A stretch of 64,000 nucleotides of DNA from Ziziphus jujuba (GCF_031755915.1 NC_083383.1:4379501-4443500); one strand, 5' to 3'; counted from the first letter of the stretch, positions 35,200-48,235 are shown. Notes: a model not told the origin generated them from the letters alone. Numbers and translations are program-made.

Positions 35200-36335
35200 T
35201 GATACAAACCTAGGACGACCTGCTCCTAAACCCGTATTATATTAGCCCGGATCTTAATTAAGTTCAAGTTCTAATGGAATGGACCTCAACCCCTAACCAA
35301 CCTGTGGTTAGAAACCTTGGTATAATGTAGACGCCACAATAGGGGATGGAAAACCTATTGATAAGTCAAGCTAAAACAACCAATTCTCTAATGGTGTTTT
35401 AGGTGTTCTCAAAGAACAAATAGATAATTAATCTCATAAATATTTTCTCAATCAAATCAAAGTTGTTTTCTTATTGATAACTAAGCCTTTAAATAGGCTA
35501 CAAAGCCACGAAATAAAACCCTAGAACATAAAGAAAACCAGCAACCACACATAAAGAAACCTAGTTGGCTGAAACTATACTTCCTTTCCTAATGTAAGTT
35601 TGATTAATTAATTCCTTTATATTAAATTAGGAATTAATTAATTTACAATGGAAAGAATAAAATAAAAACCTTCCTAAAGTTATTTTTCTAGGAAATAAAT
35701 AAATAAAAGCCAAAAAGTAATGGTAGTTTCCTAAAACAAAAAGTAAAAACAAATTAGGAAACTAAAAATGCTAGCCTTTTTGATCAAGTTGACTTTGATC
35801 AATCTTTGACCTCTTTGAACTTCAAATCAGTTTCTAGATGCTTTGTAGGATGCCAAATAAGCTGAATATGAGGTTCCACACGTTGCCCATGCTTGGATTA
35901 ATAAGAAAAGGCTAATACAGTAAAATACAGTAAAGCCAGCAAGCAATACAGCAAATTCGGCCAAATTGTTGATGCTGTCCGTACAAGCCCTTTTTGATTG
36001 CATTTGAGGCTGCTTTAACTTGATTCCATGACCTCTTAGGGATATGTATTGAACCCATAAAGCATTGGAACCATTTCATGCTTCCCGAACTCCAAAAATG
36101 TACCAAAACCGTCACCCGGGTCCGTATCGGCTTCCACCACTTGGATGCTTAGAATAGGCTTTGTATCTTCAAGTATGGACAAGCTCTTATCATATTGATT
36201 ACCCCCTGTATAAATACTCCCAGGTTGTCCTTAAATCTCTTAATTTGAGCTATTGTGATTGGCCTAGTCTTCATCCGTGTCAAGTCAGCACCCCAGCGGG
36301 TTATCGGTGGAGCGGGCTCGGGCGGAATCACATCA
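35200..36335 (-). repeat. E2 3' LTR
   Basis: 1136 bp, nearly identical to 40261-41395. The frame of the pol remnant enters it and ends at 36149, so the first 62 codons of tail are LTR-encoded. Confidence 0.96.
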
Positions 36336-36712
36336 TTCCCCTCCTCTTGAAAAGGATTTGTCCTCAAATCAAGATCATCACCTGCAGCAAAAGGAGTTAA
36401 ATCAGCAACATTAAATGCAGCACTCATGTTATACTTACCCGGTAAATCAAGCTTGTAGGCATTCTTGTTATTCGGCTCCAAAACTTGAAAAGGTCCATCC
36501 ATAGGCGGCATGAGCTTTGACTTTCTTTGATTAGGAAACCTTTCCTTTCGTAAGTGCAACAAAACCAATTCTCCTTTGTCAAACACTATTACAGAAAAAT
36601 CTAGAAATACATGCTCATTATGGTAAAAATTACACTTTTTAAAGTTAGCAAACAATATTTCCCAAATTTTCAAATTGCCACTAAGTAAAGCTCTCAACAA
36701 TGCAGATAAAGT
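36149..36712 (-). pseudogene. E2 pol remnant: integrase and RT scraps, integrase C-terminus, LTR-encoded tail
   Basis: Reads integrase scrap ([12 protein letters not shown]), RT scrap ([10 protein letters not shown]...HVFLDF), then [49 protein letters not shown] and the tail [16 protein letters not shown], stopping at 36149 inside the 3' LTR. A TGA at 36710-36712 (arginine codon in E3) separates it from the upstream frame. It is not a complete catalytic domain. Confidence 0.88.
36336..36348 (-). other. E2 polypurine tract
   Basis: On the minus strand AAGAGGAGGGGAA directly precedes the 3' LTR and is in frame (EEGN). Identical to the E3 tract. Confidence 0.9.
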
Positions 36713-38272
36713 TCAATGCAATAAAGACATCTTTAAATAAGTATCTTTAAAATTCATGGTCAGCAATGATTTCTTATTCATAATTAATTTATTAACATCA
36801 CCAAAGCTAAGATAAAAATTTATATTCTTCCTTTCTTGTCTTCCTTTTCCTTTCTCACTCAATGCCATCTCACCTTCCTCACTCTCGGCTTTTGCACCAA
36901 ATTTTTCACTCTTGGTTTTATTAAAATTTTTCCACACAACCTGAGTATTAGAAGACTTACCTTGGATAGTAAGCTCACCTTTTCCCTCTTGATTGGATGG
37001 TAGTCCACTTGGAATTTCATTTGGGAAGACATCTCCAAATTCCTTCAAAAGAGAAATCATTGAACTTGGCAATTCAAGTTCTTCAATGTTAGTTTGATCA
37101 TTAAAATAATTTTCTTTATAAATCATGACCAGCAAAGGTTTCTTATACTCAATAACCTTATTAATATCCCCTAAACTCAAATAAAAGTTGCTACTTGACC
37201 TTTCTTTTCTTTCTTTTCCTTTTCCCCCCTTGGATTGGCGCAAACGTTCGGATTTTTCTACCTTCTCCAAGCTCTCGGGTTTTCCACTTTCTTTCCCCTC
37301 TCTTTCAGATTTCCCTTGATCTTTCCACTCAATATGAGCCTTAGAAACCTTACCTTGACCAGCAACCTCATTCTTACCTTCTTGAAAGGATGGTGAAGCC
37401 GTTGGTGCCATACTTGCTTTTTCCTTGAGCTTTTCGGCTTCTCTCCTTTGTTGCATTTGTAATTGGTCTTTGTAAACCTCTTTAGGAGATAATGGTTCCA
37501 GCTTAACCTTCTTCCCTTTAAACCTGAAAACAATACTATTTTCTCGACCAAAATGAGTAGCATCTTTATCAAATTGCCATGGCCTACCTAATAGTATATG
37601 TCCAGCAATCATGGGTACAATATCACATAAAACTACATCCTCATATCTACCTATATTAAATTTTACTTTGGCTTGTTTATTCACTTTTATTTCACCACCA
37701 TCATTAAGCCATTGTAATCTATAAGGTTCTGGATGTTTAATAGTTATTAAGCCTAATTTATCAACTACAATGTTACTAATTACATTTGTACAACTTCCAC
37801 TATCAATAATCATACTACAAATCTTACCTTGAATTTCACATCGGGTGTGGAAGATGTTCTCTCTTTGAATTTCATCCTCGTCTTTGTATGCAGCAAGTAC
37901 TCTCCTAGAAAGCAAGTTTAATTCAGCATTGGATGCTTGCAAGGTTTCGGGTTCATCCTCCAAGTCCTTCTCCTCTTGCTTGGCTTCATCCTCACTTTCT
38001 TCACTTTCCGATTCTAGCTCGTCATTGCCCTTGAACACCATGATTCTTCTATTCGGGCATTGGCTAGCAATGTGTCCTCCTCCCTGGCACTTAAAACACA
38101 CAACATCATGAGTTCTAGAAGGTTTAGGATCTAATTTTACCTCATTCTTTGGTGCTTGGACAGATTCGGTTCTAGTCTCCTTCCTTGGCCAATTTGAACT
38201 TTCTTCTTTGACTTTTGGCTTATTCAAACCACCAAGAAACCTTGCCATGGTTGCTTCCCTATCTTCATTCAA
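36713..38272 (-). pseudogene. E2 gag C-terminus, zinc knuckle, protease and duplicated linker
   Basis: CCHC knuckle CFKCQGGGHIASQC (about 38100), acidic linker, protease with intact IIDSGSCTNVIS (about 37790-37825) and LLGRPWQF, then two homologous about 100-residue blocks ending [11 protein letters not shown] and [11 protein letters not shown]. Compared with E3, about 190 bp between FLGGLN and KPKVKEESS are deleted (C-terminal gag including LEQQ/LEHQF region). The frame is open for 519 codons. Confidence 0.9.
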
Positions 38273-39078
38273 GCAAGAAACCTTGCCATGGTTGCTTCCC
38301 TATCTTCATTCAAGTTCAATCTCATCATAAGCATCTCCATCTCCTTGTAATAATCCTCCACGGATCCATGTCCTTGAGATAAAGATTGAAGTCTTTGATG
38401 CAGCAACCTATGATAGTGTGATGGTACGAATCGCTTCCGCATGGCTCCTTTCATTTGTCGCCATGTAGTAATCAAGTCATCACCAACTCTCCTTCGGGTG
38501 TTTTGCTCATTGGTCCACCATTGGAGTGCGTAATGGCCAAACTCCATTGCTGCCAATTTCACCTTCTTAGCCTCCGAATAATTATGGCGGTCAAATATCA
38601 TCTCCATCTTTTCTTCCCACTCCAAATATGCTTCGGGGTCACTTTTTCCCATGAATGGGGGGATGTTGATCTTGATATTGCTAAGATTGTCATCTGTTTC
38701 TTCCCTCCTATATCTTCCATGGCCAGCTCTATCTTGGACAGCAAAAGTTTCGTCCATACCTTCCTCAAAGTCTCCACCGAATGGCTCCTCATCAAATTCC
38801 TCTCTCGATCTTTCGCGACCTCCTCGTCCTAGGCCTCGTCCTCCATGGAATTCTTGCCTATTTCTTATGTTCGGAATTCCTTGAGAAACTTCTAGCGTTC
38901 CCATCCTTTGATTCACATGCTCAACTTGAGCACTAACCCGCTGTATTGACTCCAAAACAGCTCTCATGTCCACTTGGTCTCCACTCCCGGTAGCTCGGGC
39001 ATCGCCATGGAATGCTATGGATTCCTTCTCATTGATCCTCAAAGGTGGATCTCCTCTCCTCATTCTTGATTCTGTCAT
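38269..39078 (-). pseudogene. E2 gag N-terminal and capsid-like part
   Basis: Starts MTESRMRRGDPPLRINEKE at 39078, with the RG patch GRGLGRGGRERSR, WEEKMEMIFD, FGHYALQWW and RLLHQRLQSLSQG. It ends prematurely after NEDREATMARFLA because an about 41-bp stretch (CTTGAATGAAGATAGGGAAG...) is tandemly duplicated at about 38233-38313 and shifts the frame. Gag would form the particle; without the duplication the frame would continue into the next ORF. Confidence 0.9.
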
Positions 39079-40246
39079 GTTAGTGTAATAATGCAATAAA
39101 AATAAAATAGGACCTTACCAATTTCACTCCCTTACATGTTTCACTCAAATGAAGACTCGACACTCGTGTTTGCACACTTGTTTCGGCTTTTTACCCTCTT
39201 TTAAGCTCACACACTCTTGCCTTTTTCCACTCAATGAATTATCTCAAAGTTCTAATTAAAACACCCACAAAATAGCAATTAGATCACTAATATGTTTTAA
39301 TTAAACTTATCAACAAAACAGTAGCAAAAAGTAGGCAATACCGAAAGAATCCAACAAATCCTAATTTTTCGGCTTTCTAGACAAGAAAACACAAAATAAT
39401 GGAAAAACGTTGGAATTTTTGAAAACTGCACCAGATGGTAGTAGATTATGAGTTTAAGAATAAAATTCCAGAAAAAGAAATTCAAATACGAACAAGAATC
39501 AAATTGAACAAAAATATAGAATAGTTGTTGGTTGTTGTTCTTGTAATTCAAGTTTTGTATCAAATCCTTTAACTAATTTTAATCCAAATAATTTAAGCAC
39601 CCAAAATCCAAATATCCAGCAGCAAAAATAATTCTCCAGCAACTCAAATATTGAATAAATAATCAAAAAAACAGCAGCTCCAACAAATTTCCAGCAAACA
39701 AATCAAATTTAACAAACTGAAAATTTTTTTTTTTTAATTCGGCTTTTTTTCTTCTTCTTTTGTTTTTTTTTCTTTCTTTTTTTTTTGTGTTTTTTCACTC
39801 ACAGAACATAAAACGACTGCAGTAGCAAAGATCAACACTAGAAATTGCAACTCCACACGAAAAATCCACCAAACCCGTGGCCTCCAACAAAAACAAAATG
39901 TGCAGTTTTTTTTTTTTTTTTTTTTTTAACTGTTGCCGCAAACTTTTTTTTTTTTTTTTTGAATATATGAATGCAAATTTCTAAGACTAAAACAGCAAAG
40001 GAAAATCCAAAAAAATCAAAATTAACAAGAACAATGATGAAGAACAACCAACAAACTAGGAAGCAAAAATACGATAAAACTAGGAAACCTAATTCAACTA
40101 GGAATGAATTTTTTTTTTTTTTTGGTTTTTTTTAAAGATGCAGAACGTGTATGGGATGGATGCAATCTTAACCTAATGCTAAAATTGCAGAATAACACAA
40201 AAACAAACAAAGCAAAAAAAGATAGATCAAACCTGAACAAAACTTA
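39079..40246 (-). other. E2 5' leader (untranslated)
   Basis: Homologous to the E1 and E3 leaders, with long T runs on the plus strand (39726-39735, 39908-39927, 39945-39960, 40110-40121). No gene seen. Confidence 0.75.
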
Positions 40247-40258
40247 GCTCTGATACCA
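40247..40258 (-). other. E2 primer binding site (initiator Met-tRNA)
   Basis: On the minus strand TGGTATCAGAGC, 2 bp inside the 5' LTR. An exact match to the plant tRNA-iMet complement. Confidence 0.93.
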
Positions 40259-40260
40259 AA

Positions 40261-41395
40261 TGATACAAACCTAGGACGACCTGCTCCTAAACCCGTATTA
40301 TATTAGCCCGGATCTTAATTAAGTTCAAGTTCTAATGGAATGGACCTCAACCCCTAACCAACCTGTGGTTAGAAACCTTGGTATAATGTAGACGCCACAA
40401 TAGGGGATGGAAAACCTATTGATAAGTCAAGCTAAAACAACCAATTCTCTAATGGTGTTTTAGGTGTTCTCAAAGAACAAATAGATAATTAATCTCACAA
40501 ATATTTTCTCAATCAAATCAAAGTTGTTTTCTTATTGATAACTAAGCCTTTAAATAGGCTACAAAGCCACGAAATAAAACCCTAGAACATAAAGAAAACC
40601 AGCAACCACACATAAAGAAACCTAGTTGGCTGAACCTATACTTCCTTTCCTAATCTAAGTTTGATTAATTAATTCCTTTATATTAAATTAGGAATTAATT
40701 AATTTACAATGGATAGAATAAAATAAAAACCTTCCTAAAGTTATTTTTCCAGAAAATAAATAAATAAAAGCCAAAAAGTAATGGTAGTTTCCTAAAACAA
40801 AAAGTAAAAACAAATTAGGAAACTAAAAATGCTACCATTTTTGATCAAGTTGACTTTGATCAATCTTTGACCTCTTTGAGCTTCAAATCAGCTTCTAGAT
40901 GCTTTGTAGGATGCCAAATAAGCTGAATATGAGGTTCCACACGTTACCCATGCTTGGAAAAATAAGAAAAGGCTAATACAGTAAAATACAGTAAAGCAGC
41001 AAGCAATACAGCAAATTCGGCCAAATTGTTGATGCTGTCCGTACAAGCCCTTTTTGATTGCATTTGAGGCTACTTTAACTTGATTCCATGACCTCTTAGG
41101 CATATGTATTGAACCCATAAAGCATTGGAACCATTTCATGCTTCCCGAACTCCAAAAATGTACCAAAACCGTCACCCGGGTCCGTATCGGCTTCCACCAC
41201 TTGGATGCTTAGAATAGGCTTTGTATCTTCAAGTATGGACAAGCTCTTATCATATTGATTACCCCCTGTATAAATACTCCCAGGTTGTCCTTAAATCTCT
41301 TAATTTGAGCTATTGTGATTGGCCTAGTCTTCATCCGTGTCAAGTCAGCACCCCAGCGGGTTATCGGTGGAGCGGGCTCGGGCGGAATCACATCA
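40261..41395 (-). repeat. E2 5' LTR
   Basis: 1135 bp, starting on the minus strand at 41395 with TGATGTGATTCCGCC. TATTTAAA (reversed at 40549-40556) is the candidate core promoter. Flanked on the right by TSD TCATT. Confidence 0.96.
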
Positions 41396-44300
41396 TCATT
41401 GGTAAGTGCTACAAGATCCCGTACATTGGAACCCATGGGTATGGACCCGAATCCATTAGTATGGAAAATTTTCTTCTCCAAGTGAAATCCCCTAGTATAT
41501 GAAAGAGTGAAAAAATGCTTTTGTTGTTGGGGAATAAGAAGCCTTCATATCTTAATGCATGTATTTAATTTATTCGGAGCTATTAGAGCGGGATCCACTT
41601 TTTGGGGAATATGAGTTGAAGCAATAATAAGAAAATTTCTAGTGGAACATCTTTCACAATCCCTGCAGAGATAGTTCACTGATAAACCAAGGGATAAGTA
41701 ATCCATATTGCTTTTGCTAATTCGCATTGAAGGGTGATATAAATCGGTCTCGTAGCCCCACGGGAGGTTTATCAATAAGTGATTGTCTAATAATGAGCAA
41801 GGAATATCCGTATTTCTACTAAATAGGATGTATTGAATTCATAACTGATTAGATACTTCAACGATATCGATGAGATTGTTATTCAAATATTTCTTCTTAG
41901 AACGTATTAATTTGACCCCATAAGAGGGACCACCACCCCATAGCATGTTGCCGCCCGAAGCAAAACCCTGTATTTCTTCTGGAGAATCTCCTAATTGTTC
42001 CAGAGCAATTAGAAAGAGATTCTTTAACCAAAAATAATTCATTTCAGATGTAGGATACCTATTCAGAAGTTTTCGCAACTCAATCATGTATGATGGAATC
42101 ATCAAAGATTTGACCCTTTCGAACTCTGTCCATAACTCACTATACACTTGAGAAACAAAGAGTAGGTGTGTCCGAATGAGATATCCAACAACAAGAAGAA
42201 GAAAAAGGATTGAATAGAGGAACTCCTGAACATTTGGCGATCTCAGATGTGTCAATATCAATGGTGACTCATGATTTCGATGAATCATTTCTTCATACAG
42301 AAGAAGATTATGTAAACAGTTACTTGAAATGTCACTTATCAGATTCCATTATGGAAGACATATTTTTTTTTTTTTAGGAATTCACCATGATATAACTAAT
42401 CCACACATAATATCAGGAAAAATGGATACAAATTTTTGGCTGCTACTTAGTATAGGCCATAGGTCTAAAAAAGTATCTAAAAATATCAAATTTAGATATT
42501 TGTATCCTATCAAAGTAAGGAACCATGGCATATATGTTTGGAATATATTCCATTTTAAGAGAGTTGAAAAAGCACTACCTCGTTGAAAGGTTCTATACAT
42601 CCACCCTTTCTCAAGGCATTTCTTTAGACAAAGACCTCGTTTTTTCCTCTTTTCAGATGGTAAATATTTCTCAAAACAGGGAGTGTGAATCAAACCCATG
42701 TTTGAATTGAAATTGAGATACTAATGCAAGTTCTTCCCTTCTTGCAAAATTGACTATTTGTCCCTCTGTTAAAAGTGTTCTAGAAATGTTTGCGGTCGAG
42801 TAAATAGCTCTATAAACGAATGGATCAGATTGAATTGGAAAATGGAAAGATTTGTACAAGTTATACTTTTCGTCACCATTTTTATGGAAAATCATTAGGT
42901 ATGAATATGTTAGAACCTTGTAACTTGATTGGGAAATGTTATTTCTTTCTAAATTTTTTTTTTTTTACCGCCGAGCAAAGAAAATATTTTGTTGCAAATG
43001 AACAAGATATTGAGGAATTGTCCATACGTAAAATCATAATTATTGATATGGGCCTTTTCCACATAAAAAGGGAATCTTTTTACAATAGAAGCAGAAGTGA
43101 TGTGGATTATTCAAGAATCGAAGTCGATTTGCTTTATAAAAACAAGATATCAATGAATTTCTATGAAATGGTTTCACGGGATTTAGACAATTGTCTTGAT
43201 CCTGGGATATCATTGAGAAATAGGAATCGGTGTTACCAAAAGATTTCCTACGATTATTTCTAGTATGGAATGAGTCAATCATCCACTTTGGTATCTTATT
43301 GAACAAAAGTGGTGATATTGTTCCTCCATTGATCAAGAATTTCGCTTTTTGGGAAGTATCATGATCATGATCAAGAAGGGTTTCCATTTTTTCAATTGAA
43401 TGATTTAAAGACCTATTGATTCTAACAACTGATTGCAGAGTTGATCATTCAGACCTTTCAATTCATAGATGTGGAACTCGGACCTGTGAATGGGGATATT
43501 CCTGAAACTCACAAGGAAAAAAGGACATTAGTTGGACAAAGAGAGAAGAAACTTGGACAAAAAAAGAAGTAACTTGGACAAAAAGAAAGGAAGTAACTTA
43601 GACAAATCTTTTTTGTCGATAACCTCAGACCAATCATTTGAATATTGATTAATATGTAATCGATCAAACACTACTTGAAAATGAAAATGGCTCTTCTGCT
43701 CAGAAATGAAATGTTCCAAATGTTCCTGTACATTCTTGCTCCTATTGGACCATTTGTATCTATATGCATTAGTATCTTGATTCATGGATCTCTCAGTTCG
43801 AGATCGTATATTTCATTGTAGTCCTATGATTCATAGTATCATTTCCTATTTGATCCTTTTGAATTCCATATTTGAAGTTGCGATTGGATTTATTCATTAA
43901 AAAGAATCGATTCAATACATTTCTCAATACATTTCTTATGTACCCATAGGTACTATATTGGTTTGAATCAGATTTTGGATCAATCTATATTGATTGACTG
44001 CCTCCATTATGTTGTTGCTAGCAAATACCACTATTTTTTGTTTTGTATCTCCCAAATCATTCCCGCATGAGGTCCAGACCCATTTTTTTCTGATCTTTCG
44101 ATAAAAAGATTCATTTTCTTCATAAAAATAGGAGGTAGAACCAATAAAGATTTCTTTTTCGATTCATCCCTGGAGTTGAATACCTCATTCAATAATTATT
44201 TTTTATCAAATATGTAGGAATCAATAGAAATCCCTTATGATACACCAAAGCTGGCTCGGTTATTGATAGAGTGAATAGATCTGCCATTTTTTGAACTCCT

Positions 44301-46191
44301 GATTCAAAATCATGGTGTAATGTGTATCCCCCCTGTTCCCATCATGGAATAGATGAAATAAATCAAAAAATCGATTTTTGTTCAAAAATGAAATCTTATT
44401 GGAACTATCCAGTTTATCCTTCGAAACCATATCACATCCCGGATATGATAAAATAGGGAATTGAGATGGTATTTTGTAAATACGCAATTATCTTGAATAA
44501 ATTAACTATTTCTTTATTTTCTGATCGCCTGAAAAGGACAAGAGAAACATCTTGTTCTTTCTTCAACAATTTCTAATCTCTAGTGGACCTCTCAGTAGGA
44601 TTCAAACCCATATGAGGTTTTGACCATCTGTCAGAGAAAAAAGAATGAATGGATCTTGTAGGATTCCTAAGAAATTCTTCGATTTCTTCCAATCATCTGC
44701 TTCTCATGTTCAATGAATAGTTGGGACATTAACGAATATCCAGAAAGGTATTTAGGGAATCAGTCTGATTCTATCTCTATTCATTCTATTTAAAGAAAGG
44801 AAGGATCCTTAAGAATCGATCTTTGTTTTAGTTGTTGAATCTCTCTTTGATTGATCAATGTGTGATATTCTGAATCCTCATTACTAATGGAATCAAAATG
44901 ATCTCTAGATCGATTAGAAGATCCTTTCAGTTGGTTAGAATCTGTTACGTGAACAAAACTGGATCTTGTATAATCATATTGAATATTTGATGATACATTC
45001 CGTACTTTGATAAAAAAAACTGATCCTTGTATACCAACCACACATTGTCTAATCAAATCCAATTCTCTCTCAACATGTTCCTCAAAAAATCCAATTCGTG
45101 CGGATTCTTCCCCAAAATAAAGAAGAGATCTTGGTGGAATTGCCACATATGCTTAATAATTTTGCAAAGAAATAGCCCACTTGTTTCTCGTGAAGAGATG
45201 GGAAACATGCTCAATATCATTTGATTGAATAATTGACCCAGCTCCTTGTTATTTAAAGAAACCCTCCACTTCAATTGGTATTTTTTTACGAAAAGGAAAC
45301 ACGAGATAACAAATCTAGTCTTTCACTAAGATTTCGAATAGCTATCCCGAATTCAAGTTGATTATGTTTCGCTTCTTCCTTAAAGAAAGACAATCAAACA
45401 ATTACCAATCATGGTCCTTGCGGATCGAATCATCCATAGAATATACAAAAAGAAACTCCAAATATTTGATATCTTTCTCTTTGAATGAGATCTGAATTCC
45501 AGTGACGGTTTCATTCTTACAACTAGAATCCCTTTTTTTTTCTGATCCAGTTCCTCCATCATTGCGAATCCCAGTTAGATTCAGGCATGATACACTTTTT
45601 AGTTATTGGGAGAACCAAAGTACTCTATTTCGGATCCAGGAAACAGCGCTCAGAGATCTTTTTTCCTTTTGGAATATACAAGAGCAAAACAATCAACCTA
45701 TTGATATTGGAAAATCCAAAAGATTCTTCCATTGTATCATTTATGGGTCCAATGAAATTCATAAGTATAGGAAGAAGCCCTGTCAAATAGAGATTTTTTA
45801 TTTCGACCATCTTTCGATTGTTAATACGATATATAAGGACTGCTACTACAAATAGTACTACACCCTTGATCGTGAAATATCGATTGCTTGTTGAACCCTG
45901 TAAATGTGATTGTGTGAAAGTACGATACTCCAAATTTGGGAGTCCAAGAGTTTTATAAAACATTCTTGATGGAAAAAAATGTGAATGAAAGATCCCACTA
46001 AATTAAATTGGGTCCATGAATCTAAGAAATAATGAGAATTCTTGATCTCTCTCAACATCTCTCTTAATTTTAAAATCCAGGATTTGAATTGATGTCCTTT
46101 CATTGAGTCCTACTAAATTGCATTGATTTATCTTAAAGATTTCCTTTGAATTGGAATTTGGTTATTCACCATGTACGAGGATCCCCGCTAA

Positions 46192-46264
46192 GCATCCATG
46201 GCTGAATGGTTAAGGTGCCCAACTCATAATTGGCGAATTTGTAGGTTCAATTCCTACTGGATGA
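46192..46264 (+). tRNA. trnI-CAU: trnI-CAU, plastid-derived
   Basis: GCATCCATGGCTGAATGG... with CTCATAA holding anticodon CAT and T arm GTAGGTTCAATTCCTAC. The end GGATGA differs by one base from GGATGC. In plastids the C34 is modified to read AUA. It sits between ycf2 and rpl23, as in plastomes. Confidence 0.9.
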
Positions 46265-46435
46265 ACGTTAATGGGACCCTCCAATAAAATAAATCTATTG
46301 GAATTGACTCTGTATCAATGGAATCTCATCATCCATACATAACGAATTGGTGTGGTATATTCATATCATAACATATGAACAGTAAGAACTAGCATTCTTA
46401 TTGAGACTAGAACTTATAGGGAAGAAAATAGATTT

Positions 46436-46717
46436 ATGGATGGAATCAAATATGTAGTATTTACAGACAAAGTTATTTAGTTATTGTTGAAAAATCAATA
46501 TACTTCTAATGTTGAATCAGGATCAACTAGGACAAAAATAAAGCATTGGGTTGAACTTTTCTTTGGTGTCAAGGTAATAGCTATTAATAGTCATCGACTC
46601 CCAGGAAAGGGTAGAAGAATGGGACCTATTATGAGACATACAATGCATTACAGACGTATGATCATTACACTTCAACGGGGTTATTCTATTCCCCCTGTTA
46701 GAAAGAAAAGAACTTAA
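46436..46717 (+). pseudogene. rpl23: rpl23, plastid-derived pseudogene
   Basis: Plastid ribosomal protein L23, expected length 93 residues plus stop. It starts MDGIKYVVFTDKVI and then has an in-frame TAG at codon 15 in place of arginine. The rest is open ([46 protein letters not shown]) to TAA at 46715-46717. Confidence 0.93.
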
Positions 46718-46735
46718 ATCAAAATACTTGATAGC

Positions 46736-48235
46736 ATGGTGATACATTTATACAAAAATTCTACGCTGAGCACATGCAAAGAAGCCGTAGACAGTCAAGT
46801 GAAATCTAATCCACGAAATAATTTGATCTATAGGGACCATCGTTATCGTAAAGCTTGTAATTCCAGAGGAATCATTACCGCAAGGTATAGAGGGGGAGGT
46901 CATAAGCATCTATACTATAAAATCAAATTTCGACGGAATGAAAAAGCCATGTATGGTAGAATCATAACTTCAGAATATTATCCTAATCGAAATGCATACA
47001 TTTGTCTCATACACTATGGGGATGGTGAGAAAAGATATATTTTACATCTCAGAAGGGCTATAATTGGAGATACCATTGTTTCTGGTACAGAAGTTCCTAT
47101 AAAAATGGGAAATGCCCTACCTTTGAGTGCGGTTTGAACTATTGATTTATGTAATTGGAAGTAACCAATTAGGTTTACGATGAAGCCTAGAAATCGATCA
47201 CTAATCCAATTTAAGTACCTCTACAGGATAAACCTCAACAGAAAACTGAAGAGTAACAGCAACAAGTGATTGACTTTAGTAGTTCTTTATATAAAATTAT
47301 TGACTTTAGAGATTTAGCAATATGGTGAAGATAAAATTGTTTCAAGCACCGACAAAACCAGAAGAGCCCCTTGTTTCAAAGAGAGGATGACGGGTTATTC
47401 ACATTCATTTGATGGTCAGAGGCAAATTGAAAGCTAAGCAATGGTAATTCTAAGGATTTCCAGGGGAAAAATAGAGATGTCTCCTATGTTACCCGTAATA
47501 TACGGAAGTATCAACGTAATTTCATAGAGTCATTCAGTCTGAATTCTACATGAAGAACATAAGCCAGATGAAGGAATGGGAAGACCTAGGATGTAGAAGA
47601 TCATAACATGAGTGATTCGGCAGTTTTTGATTCCTATATATCCACTCATGTGGTACTTCATTATATGACATATATAAGAATTATATGATATATATAAGAT
47701 CCATCTGTATAGATGTCATCATCTACAACCAGAAAGCTGTATGCTTTGGAAGAAGCTTGTACAGTTTGGGAAGGGGTTTTGACTGATAAAAAAGAAGAAT
47801 CTACTTCAACCGATATGCCCTTACATACATAACATAGAAATCACACTTGGAATGGGTGGACAATTAGCTAGAGCAGCAGGTGCTATAGCGAAACTGATTG
47901 CAAAATAGGGAAATCGACCACATTAAAATTACTTTATGGGGAGGTCCATTTAATACCAAAAAATTGCTCAACAATAGTCCGACAGGTGGGGAATGTTGGG
48001 GTGACCCAAAAAAGTTTGGGTAGAGCCAGATCGAAATGTTGGCTAGGTAAGCATTTTATAGTAAAAGGAATCGTTATGAACCCAGTAGACCATCCCCTTG
48101 GGGGTAGTGAAGGGAGGGCCCCAATTGGTAGAAAAAAACACACAACCCCTTGGGGTTCTCCTGCACTTGGAAGGAAAAGTAGAAAAATGGAATAAATATA
48201 GTGATAATTTGATTCTTCATCATCGTAGTAAATAG
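46736..48235 (+). pseudogene. rpl2: rpl2 with intron, plastid-derived pseudogene
   Basis: Plastid ribosomal protein L2. Exon 1 (46736 to about 47131) is open ([57 protein letters not shown]) but carries many substitutions. The group II intron is at about 47132-47790. Exon 2 (about 47800-48235) shows [19 protein letters not shown] and then a TAG where KEG is expected, followed by the conserved [19 protein letters not shown] region and a TAG at 48233-48235. Confidence 0.92.

Larger units (their letters stand above)
35200..41395 (-). mobile_element. E2: complete non-autonomous Gypsy LTR element in ycf2
   Basis: A 6196-bp element with LTRs 35200-36335 (3') and 40261-41395 (5') and a perfect TSD, TCATT, at 35195-35199 and 41396-41400. 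On the minus strand LTRs begin TGATGTGATTCC and end GGTTTGTATCA. PBS and purine tract are intact. The internal 3925 bp encode gag, CCHC, protease and the same scrambled pol remnant as E3, with no complete RT, RNase H or integrase. I count about 15 substitutions and one 1-bp indel between the LTRs, roughly 1.3%, so the insertion is recent. It must have been mobilised by enzymes supplied in trans. Confidence 0.97.
33501..46103 (-). pseudogene. ycf2: ycf2, plastid-derived pseudogene interrupted by E2
   Basis: ycf2 is the largest plastid gene and encodes an AAA+-like protein linked to plastid protein import. The start [20 protein letters not shown] is at 46103. Recognisable segments run to 41401, where E2 (35200-41395) interrupts, and resume from 35199 to about 33501. 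Across the insertion the sequence reads LVALTN then NEALFISIT, confirming a single split gene. Many stops and frameshifts are present. Between about 41775 and 41839 the text jumps from the [13 protein letters not shown] region to [19 protein letters not shown], so roughly 1 kb including the Walker A region is deleted. The C-terminus near 33510 retains the GIYYIEF-type end. Confidence 0.93.

Noticed and set aside
42820..43263. 147-codon plus-strand ORF
   Set aside because: Antisense to ycf2, whose minus-strand reading matches the known protein in this interval.
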